This document shows, one piece after another, positions 1 to 5,151 of a stretch of DNA of 5,507 bases. The DNA is from Christiangramia sp. GTDB taxonomy: Bacteria > Bacteroidota > Bacteroidia > Flavobacteriales > Flavobacteriaceae. Positions within the stretch are counted from its first letter, which is position 1. Each line of letters starts with the position of its first letter. Under the pieces are notes generated by a model. That model did not search any database and was not told the origin of the DNA. It worked only from the letters and a program-made list of their open reading frames with translations. The DNA is taken from positions 1 to 5,507 of the forward strand of contig JAGXII010000108.1 of NCBI GenBank assembly GCA_024635735.1, written 5' to 3'. The position numbers and the translations under genes were made by a program.

Positions 1-521
1 GCTTAACTCTGCAGCTTTCTGAGCAAATGAATGAACTGGCAGAAGTTTTTATAGATGATATTAAATTATCCGGATATCTCGCTGCCGACATCTCCCAGAT
101 TTCGATGAAGGATTTTGAAATGAAATCAAAACTTCAAGCGAATTTAGGAGAGGCAATTAAACTGGATCGGGAATTGAACCCTGTTATAGATCCAACTCCG
201 GGAATTAAGCTAAATAAACTGGTTGGCCTGGCAATAAATACGCTCAAAAACCCTGAGGGCGCTCAAATTGATGACTCTCCCCAGGCTCTTGCCAGTAAAA
301 GTCTGGAATTGACAGGCTATAAATTTTTTAGAACAGACTTAAGCCTAAACGATACCGAAATAACTAATTTCCTTAATTTCTGTTCAACAGATGGTAGATT
401 CAAGCACCTTGTTATTAATGAAAATGCCTTTGCGCTTATTGAATATCTTCAAACCCGAATTCATGAATTCAGGGAAACAAGAGGGTATCTCCTGAACAAA
501 ACCAGAGATATTCCAGGATAA
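1..521 (+). CDS. C-terminal part of an uncharacterised protein, probably a carboxypeptidase-regulatory-like-domain protein (5' truncated)
   Basis: The reading frame is open from base 3 to a TAA at 519-521, and the codons before the ATG at base 27 are also open (LTLQLSEQ), so base 27 is probably an internal Met and the gene starts outside the window. The visible start, a hydrophobic strand leading into NELAEVFIDDIKLSGYL, resembles the last strand and exit ('eLdEVvv') of CarboxypepD_reg-like domains in Bacteroidota proteins. It is followed by a mostly polar linker and a helical C-terminus with the segment ITNFLNFCSTDGRF. From memory, proteins of this kind often sit just upstream of DUF6702 and M1 peptidase genes in Flavobacteriaceae; that is recall, not a search. 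In full-length relatives a Sec signal peptide and a beta-sandwich domain would precede this part, pointing to the periplasm or outer membrane. No catalytic motif is visible and the function is unknown. The coding status is firm; the family is tentative. Confidence 0.75.
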   Translation, partial: LTLQLSEQMNELAEVFIDDIKLSGYLAADISQISMKDFEMKSKLQANLGEAIKLDRELNPVIDPTPGIKLNKLVGLAINTLKNPEGAQIDDSPQALASKSLELTGYKFFRTDLSLNDTEITNFLNFCSTDGRFKHLVINENAFALIEYLQTRIHEFRETRGYLLNKTRDIPG

Positions 522-575
522 ATTTACTTTTTATTTAAACTTTTTCATTTTTCCATAGTCCTAAATAAGAATTCT

Positions 576-592
576 TAAACCGTTTTGGTTTA
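576..592. repeat. Perfect 6-bp dyad (TAAACC / GGTTTA, 5-nt loop) before the DUF6702 gene
   Basis: TAAACC (576-581) and GGTTTA (587-592) flank GTTTT. No T-tract follows, so it does not look like an intrinsic terminator for the upstream gene. It lies 28 bp before the ATG at 621 and runs into TA-N3-TTTG (591-599), a poorly spaced version of the Bacteroidota -7 box. It could be a weak operator or a chance palindrome. It is the only notable structure in the 99-bp gap from 522 to 620. Confidence 0.3.
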
Positions 593-620
593 GTATTTGC
601 TTTATAGAATTAAAACCGAT

Positions 621-1121
621 ATGAAAAAGACCCTTTTTCTTCTATTTGCAGTGATAGGATTATCCTCTTTTACTGCTAAAATTCATAAAACATATTTAAG
701 TGTTACTGAGATAGAATACAGTAAGGAAGATGAAAGTCTCCAGATTGTTTCCCGCGTTTTTATTGATGATTTTGAAAAAGTTCTCAATAAACGATATGGG
801 AAGGATATTAGCCTTTCGTATAAAGAAGACCTTAAGAATCATAAGGACCTGATGGAAAAATATTTGCAGGACAAGCTTCATATTAAAATTGAAGGCAAAC
901 CTGTTTCTTTTTATTTGCTGGGAAGTAAGTTTGATGCAGACCAGATTGTTATGTTTATTGAAGCCGATAAGGTAAAAGACTTTAAAAAGATACAGGTTGA
1001 GAACCTGATCCTTACCGATCTTTTCGATTCTCAGAAGAATATTGTGAATATAAAGAAGGATTCTACTGTCAAGAGTATGCTTTTGATGAAGGATGATGAA
1101 GAAGAAACGGTAATTTTCTGA
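621..1121 (+). CDS. Exported DUF6702 family protein
   Basis: The product is 166 residues with a Sec-type signal peptide: positive MKK, a hydrophobic core (LFLLFAVIGL), then SSFTA with likely cleavage near residue 19. Mature features match my knowledge of DUF6702: HKTYLSVTEIEY at residues 22-33, then QIVSRVFIDDFEKVL, a polar helix region, a GK turn (EGKPVSFYLLGSKFD), and a C-terminal half ending in LTDLFDSQKNIVNIK and a final Phe. The family is small, periplasmic or surface-located, common in Bacteroidota and uncharacterised; no catalytic motif is evident. The ATG at 621 is preferred over an in-frame TTG at 597, because the latter would put eight residues (MLYRIKTD) before the signal peptide. 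There is no lipobox Cys, so it is not a lipoprotein. It lies 65 bp before the M1 peptidase on the same strand, and a shared envelope role is an inference from that neighbourhood. Confidence 0.88.
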   Translation: MKKTLFLLFAVIGLSSFTAKIHKTYLSVTEIEYSKEDESLQIVSRVFIDDFEKVLNKRYGKDISLSYKEDLKNHKDLMEKYLQDKLHIKIEGKPVSFYLLGSKFDADQIVMFIEADKVKDFKKIQVENLILTDLFDSQKNIVNIKKDSTVKSMLLMKDDEEETVIF

Positions 1122-1152
1122 AAAAGACCTCTTTCAAAAAATAGAAAATAAT

Positions 1153-1160
1153 TACTTTTA
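1153..1160 (+). promoter_or_regulatory. Possible -7 box before the M1 peptidase gene
   Basis: TACTTTTA matches the Bacteroidota sigma-A -7 consensus TAnnTTTG at all but the last defined position, 26 bp before the ATG at 1187. The expected -33 position holds TTTC rather than TTTG. In DNA this AT-rich, such a match occurs easily by chance. The gap between the genes is only 65 bp with no terminator, so read-through from the DUF6702 gene is equally possible. Confidence 0.3.
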
Positions 1161-1186
1161 GCAATCTTAAAATTAAAACAACATAA

Positions 1187-3481
1187 ATGAAGAGATTAAA
1201 CTTGTTATGCTCCTTGTTTCTGATGTTCGTTTTTGCCGGGTTATCAGCCCAGGAAACAGATCAGAAGCCCCAGGAGGGACACACAAACCAGAACAAATTC
1301 AGGCAGATGTACATGGAGTTCGCCACTCCAAACCAGTATCGAACCGCTTCAGGTGCTCCCGGACCGGCTTATTACCAGAATGAAGCCGATTATAAGATGG
1401 ATGTCGTACTTGACGACAAAAACTCTGTATTAACGGGAGAAGAAACAATTACTTATCATAATAATTCTCCTCAGGACCTGGAATATCTTTGGATCCAGTT
1501 AGACCAAAACATTCGTAAAAAAGATTCTCCTTCCTTGAAAAAGGATGGGGACGGTATGGCTCCTGCGACGTCAGCTGCGCGATTTGCAAATCAATGGCTT
1601 GAAGAACCTTTTGATGGTGGATTCAATATTAAGGAAGTTTCTAAAGATGGAAGTCCTTTGAAGTATACCATTAATCAGACTATGATGCGTGTTGATATGC
1701 CCGCTGCATTAGAAGCCGGTGAAAGCTACACTTTCAACATCAAATGGTCTTACAATATCAATAACCACGTAACAAATCGTGCAAGATCTGGATATGAATT
1801 TTTCCCTGAAGATGGGAATAAAGCATACCAGATTGCTCAGTTCTTTCCAAGAATGGCGGTTTACAATGATGTAGAAGGATGGCAGAATATGCAATTCTGG
1901 GGAAGCGGCGAATTTGCTCTTCCATTTGGAAACTATGAAGTAAATATCACGGTTCCTGCAGATCATATTATGGAAGCTACCGGGAAACTTCAAAACCGTA
2001 AAGAAGTATATTCAAAAGAAATGATGGATCGTTATGAAAAGGCACAGAAGTCTTTTGATAAGCCGGTGATCATTGTTACTCAGGAAGAAGCTGAAAAAGC
2101 TGAAAAAGGTTTTTCTAATAAAACTAAAACCTGGAAATACAAAGCAGATAATGTACGTGATTTTGCATTTTCCACTTCAAGAAAATATATCCTTGATATG
2201 ATGGCAACAGATGTAATGGGTAAAACTGTTATGGCTGTGTCTTTATATCCTAAAGAAGGTAACCCGCTTTGGGAAAAATGGTCAACCCGAGTGGTAGCCA
2301 GTACTCTGCAAAGTTATTCCAATCATACTTTCCAGTATCCTTATCATAAAGCAATCTCTGTACATGCTAAGAATCAGGGAATGGAATATCCTATGATTTG
2401 CTGGAATTATGGTCGTCCCGATGAAGATGGAAATTATAGCGACAGGACTAAATTTGGAATGATGAGTGTAATCATTCATGAAGTGGGGCATAACTTCTTC
2501 CCGATGATCGTAAATTCAGACGAGCGTCAATGGGGATGGATGGATGAAGGTATCAATACTTTTGTTCAATATATGGCAGAGCAGGAATTTGGAGAAAAGT
2601 ACCCCGATGCGGTTGCGCCAATGGAAAATTATCCTTCAAGAAGAGGTCAGCCTCATAAGATTGTCCCTTATATGAAAGGGAACCAGTCCTACATTGCTCC
2701 AATTATGGCAAATCCTGAAGAGGTCTATCAGCTTGGAAATAATGCATATGGAAAGCCTGCAACCGCTTTAAATATATTGAGAGAAACAGTAATGGGACGT
2801 GAACTTTTTGATTATGCATTCCATACATATTCTCACAGATGGATGTTTAAACACCCAACTCCAGAAGATTTCTTCCGTACTATGGAAGATGCCTCAAGTA
2901 TAGATCTTGACTGGTTCTGGAGAGGTTGGTTCTATACTACAGATAATGTAGATATGGGAATTAAATCTGTAGAAAAATTTTATATTACCGATACTCCTAC
3001 TGAAAAAGGAAAAGAGATGTTGAAGCGCTACGGTGCTTCAGATGAAGATATGAATGCGCTTTATGTAGTTAGAGAAGAAGATCCGGAATTTAGTGAGGAT
3101 CTTAAGCAGAAATCTCTAATGGAAAACTCTCCAAGTCTTCAGGAATATGTGATGGATAATTTCACTGCGGAAGCAAGACAGAATCTTAAGGCTCCTAAGT
3201 ATTTCTATCAGGTGGTCTTTGAAAAACCAGGCGGCCTGGTAATGCCATTAATAGTAGAAGTAACCTATGCCGATGGAACTAAGGAAAAGATGACATATCC
3301 TGTTCAAATCTGGAGAAAGAATGATGATGCTGTTAGTAAAGTAATTCCTTCTCAGAAAGAAATTACTAAAATAGTGGTTGATCCGGATATGGAAACTGCA
3401 GATGTGAACCTTGATAACAATAGCTGGCCTAAAACTGATAACAAAAATGAATTTGAACAATTCAAAGAAAGTCAGGATTAA
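1187..3481 (+). CDS. Exported M1 family zinc metallopeptidase
   Basis: The 764-residue product opens with a Sec signal peptide (MKRLN, hydrophobic core, AGLSA cleavage site near residue 21). An N-terminal beta-rich domain (about residues 60-260) is followed by the gluzincin catalytic domain. The zinc site is complete: HEVGH at 431-435, then 18 residues and Glu454 in WMDEGIN, i.e. HEXXH-X18-E with His431, His435 and Glu454 as ligands and Glu432 as general base. Tyr521 in AYGKPATALNIL is the likely transition-state Tyr. The substrate-binding motif is GMEYP at 398-402, where classical aminopeptidases have GXMEN. A helical region (about 530-630) and a C-terminal beta domain (about 670-750) complete the protein. 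It probably hydrolyses peptides in the periplasm; whether it is a strict aminopeptidase is uncertain because of the changed motif. No type IX secretion C-terminal domain is seen. It is followed at once by an intrinsic terminator, so it is the last gene of its unit. Confidence 0.96.
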   Translation: MKRLNLLCSLFLMFVFAGLSAQETDQKPQEGHTNQNKFRQMYMEFATPNQYRTASGAPGPAYYQNEADYKMDVVLDDKNSVLTGEETITYHNNSPQDLEYLWIQLDQNIRKKDSPSLKKDGDGMAPATSAARFANQWLEEPFDGGFNIKEVSKDGSPLKYTINQTMMRVDMPAALEAGESYTFNIKWSYNINNHVTNRARSGYEFFPEDGNKAYQIAQFFPRMAVYNDVEGWQNMQFWGSGEFALPFGNYEVNITVPADHIMEATGKLQNRKEVYSKEMMDRYEKAQKSFDKPVIIVTQEEAEKAEKGFSNKTKTWKYKADNVRDFAFSTSRKYILDMMATDVMGKTVMAVSLYPKEGNPLWEKWSTRVVASTLQSYSNHTFQYPYHKAISVHAKNQGMEYPMICWNYGRPDEDGNYSDRTKFGMMSVIIHEVGHNFFPMIVNSDERQWGWMDEGINTFVQYMAEQEFGEKYPDAVAPMENYPSRRGQPHKIVPYMKGNQSYIAPIMANPEEVYQLGNNAYGKPATALNILRETVMGRELFDYAFHTYSHRWMFKHPTPEDFFRTMEDASSIDLDWFWRGWFYTTDNVDMGIKSVEKFYITDTPTEKGKEMLKRYGASDEDMNALYVVREEDPEFSEDLKQKSLMENSPSLQEYVMDNFTAEARQNLKAPKYFYQVVFEKPGGLVMPLIVEVTYADGTKEKMTYPVQIWRKNDDAVSKVIPSQKEITKIVVDPDMETADVNLDNNSWPKTDNKNEFEQFKESQD

Positions 3482-3502
3482 AAACAGTTGATAATTTTAT
3501 TT

Positions 3503-3531
3503 AAGCCGACTTTAACGAGTCGGCTTTTTTT
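3503..3531 (+). terminator. Strong rho-independent terminator after the M1 peptidase gene
   Basis: A perfect 9-bp stem, AAGCCGACT (3503-3511) with AGTCGGCTT (3518-3526), encloses a 6-nt loop (TTAACG). The T run spans 3525-3531, so its first two Ts are part of the stem. It lies 22 bp after the TAA at 3479-3481 and separates the upstream envelope cassette from the tatA unit. No matching A tract precedes the stem, so it works in the plus direction only. Confidence 0.93.
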
Positions 3532-3536
3532 ATGCT

Positions 3537-3544
3537 TAGATTTG
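3537..3544 (+). promoter_or_regulatory. Candidate -7 promoter box for the tatA-PAP2 unit (distal)
   Basis: TAGATTTG is an exact match to the Bacteroidota -7 consensus TAnnTTTG, five bases after the terminator T run. A start site a few bases downstream would give a leader of about 13-16 nt before the ATG at 3564. No TTG is present at the expected -33 spacing, a region that lies inside the terminator stem-loop. The placement just after a terminator and before a gene supports promoter function. Confidence 0.55.
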
Positions 3545-3548
3545 TATA

Positions 3549-3556
3549 TATATTTG
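3549..3556 (+). promoter_or_regulatory. Second candidate -7 box for the tatA-PAP2 unit (proximal)
   Basis: TATATTTG is also an exact TAnnTTTG match, 12 bp after the first one. Its end is only 7 bp from the ATG at 3564, so a transcript from this box would be almost leaderless. The corresponding -33 region falls in the terminator T tract and has no TTG. Either box could be the real one. Confidence 0.4.
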
Positions 3557-3563
3557 TGTTGCT

Positions 3564-3845
3564 ATGATAGTGTTACCTTTATTTATTAGTGGAGCTGAAA
3601 TTGCCTTTATCATGTTCATACTGGTAATGGTTTTTGGTGCCGATAAAATTCCGGAAATAGCCCGAGGCCTTGGAAAAGGTATGAAGGCAATTAGAAATGC
3701 TTCCAACGATATTAAAAGCGAAATTCAAAAAAGCGCTGAAAAACAAGGGATAGATACCGACTTTACCAAAGATGTTCGTGGAGAAATCGATAAGGTTAAA
3801 GAAGATATAGACGATTTTACCGGTTCTATAAAACGCCGTCCTTAA
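3564..3845 (+). CDS. tatA: Twin-arginine translocase subunit, TatA/TatE family (TatB-like features)
   Basis: The 93-residue product has the TatA/TatB architecture: a short N-terminus, one membrane helix (about residues 8-24), the FG hinge at 24-25, an amphipathic helix (ADKIPEIARGLGKGMKAIRN, 26-45), and a charged cytoplasmic tail rich in Lys, Asp and Glu. TatA oligomers join TatC at the inner membrane to export folded proteins carrying twin-arginine signals. The FG hinge is TatA-like. Glu12 at the start of the membrane helix and the Pro at 30 recall TatB, so a dual role, as in minimal TatAC systems, is possible but unproven. The ATG at 3564 leaves a normal short N-terminus, and no earlier in-frame start would suit. 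It is followed 11 bp later by the PAP2 gene and is likely co-transcribed with it. tatC is not in the window. Confidence 0.92.
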   Translation: MIVLPLFISGAEIAFIMFILVMVFGADKIPEIARGLGKGMKAIRNASNDIKSEIQKSAEKQGIDTDFTKDVRGEIDKVKEDIDDFTGSIKRRP

Positions 3846-3856
3846 TCTCTTAATGA

Positions 3857-4414
3857 ATGGGGGACCAGATTGAGCAATGGGACAGGGAACTGTTTGTATA
3901 CCTCAATGGCCTTGGGATTGAACAATACGATGGCTTTTGGGTCTTCGTTACCAATCCCAGCCACTGGATTCCGCTATACATACTTTTCTTTTTACTTTTT
4001 TTTCTGGTATTTCACTGGAGAAAAGCTTCTTTTTCTCTTCTTTTCCTACTGGCTACAGTTTTTGCCACCTGGGGTTTTACAAACCTGGTGAAAGGCCTGG
4101 CGTTAAGACTCAGGCCCAACAATAATCCAGATCTTGTAGATCTTATACGGGTGCTACAGGAGCCTACCAATTACAGTTTCTTTTCGGGACACGCATCTAC
4201 TTCTTTTGCCGCTACTACCTTTGTAGTACTGGTACTTAGAGAAAAGACCCGGTGGATCTATCTGGCGTATATATGGCCTCTTATTTTTGTGATGAGCCGT
4301 ATTTATGTAGGTGTCCATTATCCGGGTGATATTCTGGTAGGAATGATCGTCGGCATTATTTTCGCGATGGTATTCCACCAACTTTATCTCCGTTCCGGAA
4401 GAAGACTTTATTAG
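3857..4414 (+). CDS. PAP2-family integral membrane phosphatase
   Basis: The 185-residue product has the three signatures of the PAP2/acid phosphatase superfamily. They are K-X6-RP (Lys79 to Arg86-Pro87), the SGH core (Ser110-Gly111-His112), and SR-X5-H-X3-D (Ser147-Arg148, His154, Asp158). His112 would be the charge-relay residue and His154 the phosphohistidine nucleophile. About five hydrophobic helices are visible (near 37-52, 57-75, 114-127, 132-146 and 159-175), so it sits in the inner membrane. Relatives dephosphorylate lipid phosphates such as undecaprenyl pyrophosphate, phosphatidate or phosphatidylglycerol phosphate; the substrate cannot be chosen from sequence alone. The ATG at 3857 is the first start after an in-frame TGA at 3854-3856, and the N-terminus (QIEQWDRELFVYLN) fits bacterial relatives. 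It follows tatA by 11 bp. Its TAG (4412-4414) overlaps the stop codon of the convergent methyltransferase gene. Confidence 0.95.
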   Translation: MGDQIEQWDRELFVYLNGLGIEQYDGFWVFVTNPSHWIPLYILFFLLFFLVFHWRKASFSLLFLLATVFATWGFTNLVKGLALRLRPNNNPDLVDLIRVLQEPTNYSFFSGHASTSFAATTFVVLVLREKTRWIYLAYIWPLIFVMSRIYVGVHYPGDILVGMIVGIIFAMVFHQLYLRSGRRLY

Positions 4415-4429
4415 TATTCTTTTCTTCGG
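4395..4429. repeat. Imperfect inverted repeat over the convergent stop codons
   Basis: CCGGAAGAAGA (4395-4405) can pair with TTTTCTTCGG plus its flank (4420-4429). This gives about ten pairs with one bulged G and one G-T wobble, and a 14-nt loop that holds both stop codons. Neither side has a clear T tract, so it is at best a weak bidirectional terminator. Both arms are coding and give the two proteins similar ends (SGRRLY and SRRKEY). Confidence 0.45.
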
Positions 4430-5058
4430 CTTATTGTAAGTCCATCCCTGATTGGCAAAACCACGGTTTCAATTCTTGGATCCCGTGCAAGCATTTGATT
4501 GTACTGTAGAAGAGCCTGCGTAGATTCGTCAGAAGGATCTACTTCTTCCACTACTTTTCCAGACCATAAGACGTTATCAGAGAGTATAAGTCCCCCCGGA
4601 TTCATCTTATCGATTATAAGCTTAAAGTATTCAGGATAATTTGGTTTATCGGCGTCAATAAATACAAGATCGAAATTTGAAGAGATGCTCGGAATTATGC
4701 TGGTCGCGTCTCCCAGATACTGTTTTATTTGCGTTGAAAAAGGAGATTTATCAAAATATGTTTTCTGAAAATCTACCAGTTCTTCATTGATATCTATGGT
4801 GTGAAGAACGCCATTTTTTGTAAGTCCTTCTGCCAGGCATAAGGCTGAATAACCTGTATAGGTTCCAATTTCCAGAATAGTTTCAGGAGCTTTAATTTTC
4901 GAAATCAAACTTAAAACCCTGCCTTGATAATGTCCGCTAAGCATTCTTGGCTGCAGTATTTTTTGATTGGTTTCCCGGTTAAGCTGTTTTAATAAAGCAG
5001 GTTCTTGTGCTGAATGTTCTAAAATATAGTTGTCAATATCTTCCGGTAAGAAATGCAT
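4411..5058 (-). CDS. Class I SAM-dependent, metal-dependent O-methyltransferase (catechol / caffeoyl-CoA type)
   Basis: The 215-residue product covers the whole Methyltransf_3 fold. SAM motif I is LEIGTYTGYSA at 62-72, Asp89 (HTIDIN) is placed to bind the SAM ribose, and the metal site is Asp135 (VFIDADK, 132-138) with Asp161-Asn162 (SDNVLWSGKV, 160-169). The N-terminal helical region (1-55) normally helps form the substrate pocket. Relatives transfer methyl groups to hydroxyls of catechol-like small molecules with Mg2+; the physiological substrate in Bacteroidota is not known to me. There is no signal peptide, so it is cytoplasmic. The start at 5058 is followed directly by MHFLPEDIDNYI, a usual N-terminus for the family. 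The gene runs opposite to PAP2, with which it shares 4 bp at the 3' end, and diverges from kynureninase across 93 bp. Confidence 0.93.
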   Translation of the reverse strand: MHFLPEDIDNYILEHSAQEPALLKQLNRETNQKILQPRMLSGHYQGRVLSLISKIKAPETILEIGTYTGYSALCLAEGLTKNGVLHTIDINEELVDFQKTYFDKSPFSTQIKQYLGDATSIIPSISSNFDLVFIDADKPNYPEYFKLIIDKMNPGGLILSDNVLWSGKVVEEVDPSDESTQALLQYNQMLARDPRIETVVLPIRDGLTISRRKEY

Positions 5059-5073
5059 AGGTAAATTTTGTGG

Positions 5074-5081
5074 TAAAATTA
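5074..5081 (-). promoter_or_regulatory. Possible -7 box for the O-methyltransferase gene
   Basis: Read on the minus strand this is TAATTTTA, matching TAnnTTTG except at the last base, 15 bp before the start codon at 5058. No TTG is found at the expected -33 spacing. It overlaps a GGTAAA hexamer at 5072-5077. AT-rich context makes a chance match likely. Confidence 0.3.
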
Positions 5082-5128
5082 AAGATTTTCACGCGGTAAA
5101 TCACAGGATGTCTTTTAAAACGAAATTG

Positions 5129-5136
5129 TATTTTTA
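5129..5136 (+). promoter_or_regulatory. Possible -7 box for the kynureninase gene
   Basis: TATTTTTA matches TAnnTTTG except at the last base and ends 15 bp before the ATG at 5152, the same distance as the opposing candidate for the methyltransferase gene. It overlaps the reverse copy of GGTAAA at 5133-5138. No clear -33 TTG is seen. Confidence 0.3.
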
Positions 5137-5151
5137 CCAAAAATTCAGTTT

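Noticed and set aside
27..29. ATG at 27 as the true start of the first gene
   Set aside because: The frame is open to the window edge, and the residues before it continue a beta-strand pattern, so the gene most likely starts upstream of the window.
519..545. AT-only hairpin with T runs after the first gene
   Set aside because: A 5-bp stem made only of A-T pairs with a 9-nt loop is too weak to call a terminator; T runs are common in this AT-rich gap.
597..620. TTG at 597 as the start of the DUF6702 gene
   Set aside because: It would place eight extra residues before a textbook MKK signal peptide that begins at the ATG at 621.
1119..1136. Short hairpin (TGAAA / TTTCA) after the DUF6702 stop codon
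   Set aside because: The stem is only 5 bp, AT-rich, and followed by A residues rather than T, so it is not a credible terminator.
1709..1993. Open frame on the minus strand inside the M1 peptidase gene (and similar ones at 2282-2491 and 3248-3460)
   Set aside because: They lie wholly within a confidently identified gene, and their translations show no domain, signal or codon pattern of their own.
2090..2107. Two tandem copies of a 9-bp unit (GCTGAAAAA) in the M1 gene
   Set aside because: It encodes AEKAEK in a charged helix and has only two copies; this is ordinary coding sequence.
3853..3873. Out-of-frame ATG at 3853 opening a six-codon frame over the PAP2 start
   Set aside because: It ends after six codons, and such overlaps arise readily at tight gene junctions; no evidence for a regulatory upstream peptide.
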